Source of the DNA: Apus apus
Taxonomy: Eukaryota > Chordata > Aves > Apodiformes > Apodidae
NCBI RefSeq assembly: GCF_020740795.1
Contig: NC_067285.1
Coordinates: 16,918,001-16,982,000 of the forward strand
Direction: 5' to 3'
Length of the DNA stretch: 64,000 bases
Under the pieces are notes generated by a model that saw only the letters and a program-made list of their open reading frames with translations, did not search any database and had not been told where the DNA came from. Both the position numbers and the translations under genes were made by a program. Shown here in pieces: positions 13,501 through 25,500 of this stretch; the stretch's first letter is position 1, and each line of letters opens with the position of its first letter.

Positions 13501-16500
13501 AATATGCTGCAAAATAGCACTGGAGAAACTGTTAAGAAAATTATTTCCAGAGGAAATGTATTGAGAGACTTAAATTAAAGGTATCAAAGACTATAAACTA
13601 CTAGAGAAAATCAGCTAAAAACCATACTCATTAAATTCTACATTATCAAATCCACTATGTTGGTGTTCATTACAAATTTGACCTTGTGAAAATAAAATGC
13701 CTGTTCTTTTAATTTTAGTTTATGCAGAGTAGTGTGCACTCTAGGGCTATGTGGCATAAAACAGCCAAGTTAGAAGCTAGGTAATTTTTTTATTCATTAT
13801 TATCTGATAAATCTACCAGTACTGTCAAATACTGTCTAACAAGTTATGCCAAAAAGCAACAACAAAAGAATCAACCAAGGAGAAGAGAAATATAATATAA
13901 AATAAAAGACAGCATTACCTTTGCCTGAAATTACTTCTTTCTCATGTCGCCATCGAAATCCAAACTGTTAACAACCAAAATTAAATTGTGAATAGGCAAT
14001 ATAATCATTAATGTAAAGACTAATTTCAGTTTATTAATGTCCTGCGCATGACTCATTCATCCATTTCTGGTTAGTAAAATTTGATCTCTTTCTCTGTTAA
14101 TTAAAAGTATCTCTCTGCCTCTGCTCGCCAGGATTCCAATTTACTCATGCAATTCAAATTCCAGTAGATGCTGTTCAGCACTGAAAAGCAGCTTTCTAAG
14201 AGGCTTCACAGCAGTCAAAAGAATGAATAGGAAAATAGGAGTGACTTTACCAGATGCTTCATTGCAATTTTCTCTATACTAAAAAGTGGTACTAGCACAG
14301 TGGATCACCTCTCACACCCTAAACACGTTGTCAAAAAACTCACAACCCAGCAACTAAGTTGTATTTCTCTTTACATTGCCCAGAAACTTCACATGAAGAT
14401 AACTGATTCACTGTTTTTGTTTTCCAGTGGAATCTGCTTCATCCTCTAAAAATTGCAAGTACCCTAGTGAAAAGATGGAAGATGGGAGAGAGAACAGCCT
14501 GGTAAAAACCATTTTATTTTCACTAAAAAGTGGAAGAGGTGATGTAACTCAGAGGCATACAACTTCTCCAGAAAGGGCTATCCTGTATTTTCAGTTAAAA
14601 TTCATGGACAAAGGATCACAAGATAAAATTGCTGCTTTGTAAACAAAGCACAGAAAACTCTGAACTTCATGTAAAAAGATAGGGAGGGAAGAGGGGGGAA
14701 AAAGGGTTACAAAATCAACGAAGTAAAAAGTGGCTGCAAAGTCCATCTTTGACACCTGAGTTCCACAGCATCCTTTGGAATATAAACCTTCTTTTGGTGC
14801 ACTCAAAGACTCAACCCACAAAAAATGTAAATTTTGTGGATACAGTAACATAAATTCTGTAAGATGCTGGATTAATTTTCCATGTTTTTAATCTATTTTT
14901 AAACGCTGTACAGAGTACAGGGATCTATTGTGTGTGGTCTTTAATATAGCTGATTTTCTAAATAAACCATAGTAATTTTTCATCTGAAGGGCAACAGCAC
15001 AGAGCTTTCATGCATGAAGTGATTCCAAGAACATCAGAAAAAACAGGGAAACAAAACATTTTGGCTCTTAAGAACATGCCATACTCTTACATAAATGCTT
15101 TACACCCTAACAACAAACCTGAAAAAACTGAGCAGAAAGCCATCAGTAAACTAATGTTTGGTTAGCACTGGTTTACCCTAAGTCAATAGAAGATGTGTAA
15201 GAAATCTAAAAATCTGTACACTAACAAAAAATTTCCTCTTTAAATCAGCCCACTAATTTTCAAACTAGTATAATAACATAAATAATGTTTTCAAACCTAC
15301 TGTTTCACTGGTAAAAATATATAAATCACAGGATAAGATCAAGTTCTGCTGTCATACTGTGTATGATGACAACTGGGTACGGCTGGATGAGGTTGCTCCT
15401 GGCCTACCCTACAAATCTGCAGTGTGGTCTGAAGTACAATTATACCACCCATGCTTCTGTAAACCAAAAATTAATCTGTTGTAAAAACCAAGAACCGTGC
15501 TGAACATTTAAGTGAAAACAAAGTGTGAAATCCTCAGAGTATTTCTGTAATGATACAAAGAAAAATCAACAAAATTAAAATTTGAAGGAGCCACAATCAC
15601 CTCTAGTACACCTAGTTCTCATCTGCCTTCATTTTTGACAATTATTCTTCTACCAACTAGTGGTAAATGACAGAAAGCAACTAAGATGAAGATGAAACAA
15701 TAACATAAAAATGAAAAAATTCTACTGAATTCCTCTAACAAAGCTAAAATACCAGGAGCAGATTAAATTATACAGGAACACTAAAAATTAGGGTAGGTTC
15801 TTTGACAATCAATCTGCAATATTAAGGAATGCAAAAGCACTATTTGCAGACAGCACTTACTTTGCCTCATCCTCTTTGCTAAACAAGGTCAACAAGATCC
15901 TAAATGAGCTACTTCTATAACGTAGACCAGGACCAAGTAGAACAACTCTAAAATGGATGCTTTACAAGAGTATCAAATAGCTAACTTGATAAGAAATGAC
16001 AGATTTAAAAACGTAAAAGTCTGTTTAATATCCTTAAACAATAACATTCCCAAATTAAATATGGACTGCTTGTTTAATATGCATTGCCTGCAGCAACAAC
16101 TAACATGTCCACAGTCACCTCTTTCAGAAAAAAAGAAATGTACGAATTTAGACAACACTCTGGAAAAACAACATAGATATTTAAAATACTTCTACTTTCA
16201 CAGAAAAGTCTTCCATGCTGAAAAAGAATGACAAAAGTGAATATATTAACATTATCAAGTGGAAGACAATTTGGCATAGAAATATTAAAATGACCTGGAA
16301 ATAAAAACCAAATAACAAATTGTATTCTGTTTAATGACCAGGTGTCAGACAGACTTCATTCCTTCACAAACAGGAGACATTTCCAAGCTATTAAACTACA
16401 AAACAAAGCACAGAGACAGCAAACAACCTTTCTAGGAAAATAAAACAACAGAGAGAGCATTTCTAGTTCAGTATCTATCAAAGTAAAACTTACATGCAGA

Positions 16501-19500
16501 ACATTTTTCTGTATCGCAGTGCAAAACTGATCGCAGAACTAAACTATCTGACAATACAGACCATCCTTCATCAGCCTCAAAGCTTGCAGGCAAGATTCAC
16601 TGAGGTTCAAGGAAAACCTTGACCTAAAAAATTCTCCTCTAGGGAATTCTACTCTATGGAAGGAGTAAGAGACACACCACAAGCAAGAGCTGTCAGAGCA
16701 CACTCTTACAGTGGCTCAAAGTAGCCTCACACCACAGGATCACCTTGACACTTCTCATTAGAAGAGAAAGAAAAGATTCTATGTCCTAACCCCACAAAGA
16801 AAAGTGGGACTGTAAGTCACGGCATCCCACTTGCCCCCGGTGCCAGCAGCCGAGGTGAGTGCAGGTGTGCAAGTGAGAGTTGTGAACACCAGTGAAGACC
16901 AAGCCAAACTAGCCATAAGCTAGATGAAGTTGCCTGGGAGCAAGGAGTGTGTCCAGCTTCGGGTGTGAGAGTACCTGTGCATCTCTGTGGATGAGAGCAC
17001 AGGGGGGTCTACTACAGAGCCCAGGCAGTCCCAGCCACCTCTGTGTGCGCCCATGCGTGCATGCATGCATGTGAATGAAATAGTCTGTCTAGCAACTGAG
17101 GTGCAGCTGTGGCCTCAGGGTTTCCTACATCTTGGGGCTTCTTTTTATTTTCTTATGAGCTCCAGTCTTTGACAAGCTACTCTGTTATTTTTCAGACCTC
17201 AAGAGAGCCCCTACCATGAAACTGTTGATTATCATCCAGCACTTAGGAAAACACTGTTTTTTCTCAGAAAAAAAGTTCTAAATGAGATATGAGCTAAAAT
17301 CTCTATGCAGAGGTCTTTAGAAGAATTAAACGGGTAGAAGATTTTGGCTAGTAGCAAAACAATCACAGCAGTGAAAAGACAGATTAGTATGCATGTGCAA
17401 GTCTCAGTCTGTGCAATATGTATGTATATTAAAAACATCATAAAAAAACTCATCTCCAACTTTAACAACATCTAGCAGAATACAGAATCACAGAACAGCC
17501 CAGCTTGGAAGGGACTTCAAAAGATCATCTGGTCCAGCCTTTCATGGGAATGGGATCCTAGATGAGATTTTCTAGCACCCTGTGCAATCAGATCTTGAAG
17601 ATCCCCAGTGATGGGGATTTTCATTGCTGTGAATGGGAACTGATCAGCAGCCTGTTTTTGGCTTCCAAGAAAGAACCTGCTTTGACATCCTTCTGCACCA
17701 AACATGAGCACAGATAAATGAGTAACTGGGAAGAATATACTTTTTCTATTTTTCTAAGAAAGGACTCTCACATGGTCAGTACTTACTTGAGAACATAAAG
17801 CATAGCTAAATAAGAGAACAAATTATGTGATACAGCAGAGTAATGCTGACATGGCAATTCCAAGCATGTATGTAATGACTTATGAGCATAAAGAGGAATT
17901 CAGAGTGACCTCAAAGTTAGGACAGCCAGATCTGAAGTCTGACAGGGAAACACTGTTCACACAACACACACACAAAAAAAAAGGAAACTGAGACAGAACA
18001 GTTTTCCACAAAAGATAGCAAACACATGGAAAGTCGGCACAGTAACAAAAGAAACAAAATCTGTAAGTGTGCTCAAGCGAAAAAGGTGGAGGGTGTGTGA
18101 GGAGGTTGAGGGCTATGAAACAGCTATACAAAACCAAAATCAATTTCCCCCCTCTCCAAAAAAAAAAAAAAAGGAGGGAAGGCATCAGCATTTTACATTT
18201 TGGTCATTTTCATTTAATTTTTGCATTTTTCTGTCCAATTTTCTTTAGAAGGCTCTCATCTTTTCTGCTTAATATAAGCATTCAAGCCCAGTCCTTGCAA
18301 ATATTTACCAGTGAATTTAATTTCTAATACTATAAATAGTCTCAAAGAACTTTTGTATAGACGCTGTTTGCAGGGCTGGGATGTTATGTTACTATGTGCT
18401 AACAACACTAAGACACATCTGAGCTCAGTAACACTCTTCGCAAATCACAACAGAAAATGCATATACTCTTTTTGACTAAGAGGTTAGTCAGTCAAAAACT
18501 TGGAAATTACAAGGGCTGTTTCAGTTAAGAAGAAAAACTACTGCTGGAATTTGGCTGTTTCTCCTAAGAAATTCTATATTTCACAATGAACATAAAACAT
18601 TCAAGTCCTGTTTCCATAAGTAGGAAAGAAAAACCAGCAAAATATACTGTTTTAGAACAGTAATTTCCAAAATTATTTCTGCCAGCATTCAAGTATAAAA
18701 CTCTCTCTTTTTAGACACTTTTATTATTATTTATTTAACAGAAGTAATCTTGGGGTTTATCTAGGCTTCATTTAGTCCTCTCCAGGCATAATTCTCTAGC
18801 CTTTTCCGCTTAACCGATCTGCACTTTCTGCCTTTCTTACACAAAATGGACCTCTTAATAAAACAACATCTGACAGAAATGTTAATTCCCACAGAAGCAC
18901 ACTTTTGGGACAGCAACAATGATTGGATTCAATTACTACTGTTTACTAAATAACAACTTCTCACAACTATCTTTCTAGGAAAGGCATACTAACATTCTGG
19001 TTTCACAATATAACCCCAATCATAAGGCAATTTTTAATACAGGATATACTTTAAAACCAAGATGATTTATAATAATGAAACATACCTTATTTTCTTTGTA
19101 TCTACTGAGATCTGCTATACAGTATTCTTTGAACAATTTATCATAATACTTCTTTGCAAGCCTCTTCTCCCTTTAACAAAAGGTATTTATTTAAAGATAG
19201 AACACAATACAATTCATTTTATATTGTAATGATATTAACAACACAAAGAAATGTTTCATCTGAAGAACACAAGTTGCAGAGCTAGAAACACAACAGAAAT
19301 ACACTAATTGAGCTAAGGGGCGATTTCCATAAAACTGGAAAAATACATTTAAAATATATCTACAGCACAAATGAAACTGTATTTCTTTTTCAAACTTCCT
19401 TCGGAGTTTTCAGAACAGTCATTTGGATCTCACAGAATGCACAAATACTTAATTATTTCTGTCATAATTTGCCACCGAGTAGTATCACAATACGAGACAC

Positions 19501-22500
19501 TTCCTAAAGGTCTTTCATTTTTAAATGCATTAAAGAATGATGACTAAGTATGCACAGTAATTCTTAATTGGTAGGGGACACCATAAATGTAGTACAAGTG
19601 ATCTAAAAATAATGTGTTCTATAATAGTTCCAGGTACCAATTCATGTCGGCTTCATCATCTTCGTTCCACAGGAATCTATGGTTTTCTCTAATAACATCA
19701 AGATCTGTCTTGTCGTTTGCTCTATAACAGGACACATTTTCTTAGTCCAATGGCACATTAAAATGAAGAGTCAGCCAAATAAACATTTGGTAAACATCAG
19801 TATTTCACAGCTGTGATTTCCACCCCACTGCATAAAGGAATGTATTGCTTTGGAATAAAACTATCAAAAAAATGTATTCACCAGCAGACCTTTTCCCAAA
19901 TGAAAATGGTCACTGAAACTGTGGATTATTTGATTCTGTATGAAAATACTTTTCATACATTTTATTGAAGATAGTAATATGAGAAGGCAGGCATAAACAG
20001 CTCTAAAGAAGGTCATCATTATTCTGGACAACAGAGAGCAATTCTGCACATTTCAAAAGTATTTCAGCTTGTTATTTTGAAGGTACTGTCAGGTAATTCT
20101 CAATGTATCCTTAATAAATGCCCACGTGTCATCTTTCCTTTTACGTAACAAAAGAAGAATAACCCAGCTCATGGTAAGTTCTTATATAAAAATAATGGTG
20201 CAAAATTAACAAGGCAGTTCTGTGTTCTGGGTATTTACAATGACTGTAGTTACTACTCATGACCAAAAGAACTAGTAATTTGATACATAGGCACATACCC
20301 CTCCTCCCCACAAGCTATAATATATATTCAATGGCTTTAAGTAACATAGGAGCTTTGGGAGCATGAGGGGAAAGTTTCCTAATGGTTCTTACCCAGAACG
20401 TTGGAAATCCTCTATTTTGCCACCATAGTATAAAATGTAGTCATTCACCAACTTTTTATGCCTTTCATACTGAATAAAGCAATTAAGGATTGTTTCAGAA
20501 CTTCCTTTTATTTTATCCTGGTTTAAAACTACAAAAAATAATAACCTTTTAGATACTTAACAGAATTAAGTTTTTTGTTCTCAAAAACATTTCAGTCATT
20601 TCCAGAAAGAAAGGAATTAATTAACAATTTTTACTTAATAACCTCTCATGAAAGCTACTTTCCAAATATAGGAATTCAAGGCAATTTCATCTTCAAAACT
20701 TCATTCAGCTGCCAGACCTCTAAAAAACCATCTTCCTTTATACAAGATACTCTGTACATATTTACATAGAAACTGGATTCATTTTTTTAGCTGTAATTTA
20801 GACAACAGCTTCTTAGTTCTGCAGTTTTGGTTTAAAACAGATTTGTATTTTTTTAATTATAAAAGTAGTCTGGCTACTAGAAGAGAGTAATTTATTACAT
20901 TTTTCCATCAACATACAAATAAAAGTAATCTGCTTTAGTCTGGAGATGAAAATCACAGGAAAACATTGTAACGTTCTTTTTAGAACACCCCAGCCTCAGA
21001 TACATGATTTGAAACATAATTAGTACCAAAATTTATTTATTTGGAAAATTAGTGTCTTCACATGCATGGCTACTTAAAAAATATTTTCAATTAACTTCTA
21101 TGGTGTTTCTGAAGCAGCAAATTAGGAAATACATTATGTCCTGGTACATATCCTGAAAACTACTGCATCAGTGTCAATAATCTGTATCAACCTACTACTT
21201 TGACATGCCTTAGAATTTTACAGAGAAAGCATTTTATTTTCCAAAGGCCCATAAAAAGTTAATTTAACCTCACCATGTCTTTTTTTTTTTCTTTCCACCA
21301 CAAACAGAAGGAACAGAATTTAATTAAGTCCTTCCACATTTAATTAATCTTTACTTTCCTATTTACTGTTACTGCTCAAAAACAGCTATTTAAACAAACA
21401 AGGAACTTACAGTATTTCAGATACACTCAGTCAAAATATGTAATCACTGCCCCGGATGAAAACTAAATAAATGGAGAAAGGTTGTAATCTAAGTAACATA
21501 TTCGTTATAAAAACAGTTACAAACTATGCATCAAATATGATTAAGAGACAAAAAAAACCCCATAATTAAACTGCACATAGTATTTTGCACATGGTACTTA
21601 AAAACACTTAAAGAGTATCTGGAGAAGATGCTACTGAAGACAAGACTTTTGAATTAACCAATGGATTCTTAAATTGTCAGTAGAAATGTATTTGTCCACA
21701 GATAACAGCAGTCTCACACAGAATTATGTTCTGTAAAAACTCAACCGAAACAGCAAAGTGTCTCCACTTCAGTAAAATAAAATTCACTGTATAATAATTT
21801 TGTCCCAAACAGGACAAATGAGGATATAGGAAGAATCTGGAAATGCCTCTACTAAAAATAGGCATTTTCAGGACATCTCAGCAAGAAAAAAAAATAATAA
21901 TTTGCAGAATAACTCAGAATGTAGTGCTGCACTGTCAACTGCTGTGATAACTGAGAAATCCCAATATTGCTCCGTAACAGATAACCTGTGCCCCATCTTC
22001 AAACATTAAGAATAATTAATTAAAAGGATACGGCATCCATTGCTATCAAGTGAAATCTTCTTTTTCTGGCTTCTTCCCTGTTAATACAAGTACATTTGAG
22101 TGAAAGCTATCTTTAAAGTAAAGGGAAAATGCCTCACAAAAGCAATAGGTAAAAGATACCTATCCCACTCTTCAGCTGCAAATCGTCTGTGAACCACACT
22201 GCCTTGCTTTGCTTTTTGGAATGGCTTTATCAGAAGGCTGTCTTCCTTCTCACTGAAGGTAGGGAAAAAAAGAAAGGTTAGTCAAGAATTTTTCATAAGC
22301 AATAAAATTTCTACATGCTAAATTTTGCACCGGTTTGTGTAGCAAAAACTGTTGTATTGCTTATTTATTTTAATGTTATTTTAATGTTTATTATTATTAT
22401 TAAACATTTTAATGTTTAGTTCACTTGCAGAACAAAATTGGAATGGCATTTGCTTACAGTTTGCAAACAGCAATTTGAAATATTTATTTGTATCAATATT

Positions 22501-25500
22501 ATCACTATACAACCAAAAGGAAAAAAATTCTGAAGATTCCTCAGCTTCGCTCTACATTTAAAGCCCTCTATACATCTCAGTTATACAGCAGAGTAGGAAA
22601 AGGAAGGACAGTATGTTCACTAAATAAGAGTGACTGCTAGTAACACTATCCCATCCTTTCATGCCAATGTTTCAACACCTCATTAAACAGCTCTGCCTCT
22701 CCTAGTATAATCCCAACAATCACTAATTAAAACTTAAGTACTGTGTTGTGAATCACACTTGTCAGTGGGCAGCTAAAAATACTTTCAGAATTCAACAAAG
22801 TAGTAAAAAATATAAAGGGATGCACTTCAGCTAGTAAAAGGTATATTTAGCTAGTTTCATTCCTCAATAGAGGGAAATAAATGATTTTTCCATAATTACC
22901 AACTGGCAGAAAGAATGGAAGTCAGAAACCTGTAGAAAGTGAGCTAGATAATTTATGTTTCAAGCTATGGAATATAGGATTCTAGAAACTAAGTGCATCA
23001 TTTGCTCAAAGGGATCTGTAGGCACAAAATTCCCATAAGGAGACTTCATAAAACAGCAATATGGAGAAAACTTGAGACTACTATTTTCCTTAAAGCGAAA
23101 ATAAAGATCATCATAGAGCAAGAAAATTATATATAGACACACAGTGAACCCCCATTAGAGCCCTACTGGGAATCAGCAGTGGTGTGACAGAACAAGGGCA
23201 ATGATATTTTTTAAAGGCTCCTGATGGGTAGCTAATATTCCACCTAGAAAGTGGAATGGCATGATGTGTAATGGCCTTTAAAAGAAAACAAAAACTAAAC
23301 AGAACCAGTCACTGTTTTAAGGGAGAACAGCTATATTTATAAAATAAACGGAACAGCACAATGCCTACTATTATTCCAAGGATTAAAACATTAATTTTCT
23401 TCCCAGAATGCTGTCAGGCACTACTAAACCCACTCTTTCGATTTTATTACCAAGGAAAATATGCAAGAGTCCTAGGAAAATTTCCAGAAAGCCTTCTTAA
23501 ATAACATCCAATAACAGAGCAAGGAAGAGACAGGAAAAGGTAAGAAAACACTGTACAACGTAGGCAAAATGTTTAGTGTAGTGCCAAAAGTGTTGAAGGA
23601 CTATGGTGCCACAGCAAAATAAATACATAAATAAACAAAAATATTAATAATATAATGAGATCAGACTACAAAATTTAGGTAATGGTGTGAACTACTAAAA
23701 GCATTGGCAAAGAGGATATAGAATAAGAGATGTGTAGTTACATTTCAAGGATTAAATACAACACAATTTACAAATTCCCAGGTCTCTTCACAAACCAAAT
23801 AATAAACAAGTAGCATCAGTTTTTCACTTCCTCCAAGTAGGTGTTTTGTATCTACAAAGCCTGCTGTCGCTTGGCCTTGCTCTGCTTGTAGTTCCCTGTG
23901 TCCTGATGGATCACAGAAAAGTGAACAGAGCAGCCAAACACCAGCAGCTGATACTAAAGCTCAGAAAAATAAAACACTGCGCTGAGAACTGAGGGGCATA
24001 TAGACACCAGATGGACATGGCAGAACGGATCTTAATCATCTGCCCCTGAGAGACAACATGCTTTGGCAAGCTTGATGTGAGGAAATGCAGGAATCGGAGA
24101 CTGATTTTTCAAAAACTGGTTCAACACCAGACTTTACATACCACAGCATAATCTTCTACACAGAGTAAGAGGCCATTTGCACTTAATAGAAAGTGTTAAT
24201 TCTGTACTACTTTACCTTTTCGTCTTTTGAACAGACTTCTCTCCATTCTCCTCATCACTAAAATCAGAATCATAGCCTCCATGGCCATGTGCCTGAAAAT
24301 AATAAATGACAACGCTGTCAATATACTTCCTAATGTAATATGGACATGGCGTAAGTAGAAATCAGTACTGTTCATCATGCATACATAACAGGACAGAGAA
24401 CGAGTGAGTGCATTCTCACATAAGTCTAATTCGACAATGGAGAGTATATTCCAAATAACACAGGGCAATGACAGACATCATCAGTCTGTCAAAAGATCAC
24501 TTTATAAATAATTTATATGCAGATGTCCCCATATTAATCTTCACATAGATGCAGATAATCAAAAGGAAGATAAACATCTTTTGTCTTCACTTTCAAACAA
24601 TCTCATTTATACAAGAAAAAGGTGAGTACTTTCCCCAGGAGCCACTCTTGGAAAGCTGATGTGCCCACACTATAAACAAAGATAAGAACAAACGCTTCTT
24701 TGGCTGTAGTACAGCCCTTTAGATCATTAGATATCACATAGGTAGCTGGAAGACTGATAACTAAAATACAAAAATACAATATGACTGCAAAAATATATGT
24801 CTAATCAGCACAACATTTCTACCTCAAAATTACACTTTTTTTCCCCCACACACCAAAGTTGGGTCTGACATCAGCAGCTCCAGCAGTGCTGGATGGCACA
24901 CTTGGGAGACCAGGACTGAACAATTCCTGACCTAATGCCTTGGGATGACACCAAGATGACTTGACTTTTAGGTAAAACATAGAAATGAACCCTGTCAAAT
25001 AACTTAATTCATTAATGACTCCTCACATTTTTGGAAGGACAGTGCAGACACCTGCTTAATGTTGTGAAATTTCAAGACTGCTTTCTCTCCTTCTCCACAA
25101 AAAAGCCAAACAATCCCATATAGGGAAAATATACCTAATATTAAATTGTAGTAAGAGGGGCAGCTACCAAAAATTTTGCCCAAGCTATTAGATTTTAAAA
25201 GAGGCATTTGTATACGTGGACACATAAAATTGTCAAGAAAATTTAAAATAACTACCTTCACTATTCAATAAAACCTTTGATATGATCTTCACTTTGATGG
25301 AGTTTGTCAGAAACTCACAATGCTTTTAGTAAATCAGTAAGGTAAATACCAAACAAGTTATTGAAACATAAACCTGAAAGCTACATAACAAACAGTAGTG
25401 TGTTTTGTCTATTACAGCAACTTTGAACTTGTTTTTCTCCCCAAACAACAAAACAAATTGTAACTACAAAACTAAAAGAAGTACCATTTATATTTAGATC

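Larger units (their letters stand above)
9779..13918 (-). other. FRA10AC1: FRA10AC1 intron 8 (4.1 kb)
   Basis: AT-rich intron with one old CR1 fragment and a CTCF-like motif, both listed separately. I see no further exon. Confidence 0.7.
13965..19085 (-). other. FRA10AC1: FRA10AC1 intron 7 (5.1 kb)
   Basis: The longest FRA10AC1 intron. It holds one CR1 fragment at about 17482, a short ATGC microsatellite at about 17053, an A15 tract at 18158 and a locally GC-richer stretch at about 16800-17110. I see no exon. Confidence 0.7.
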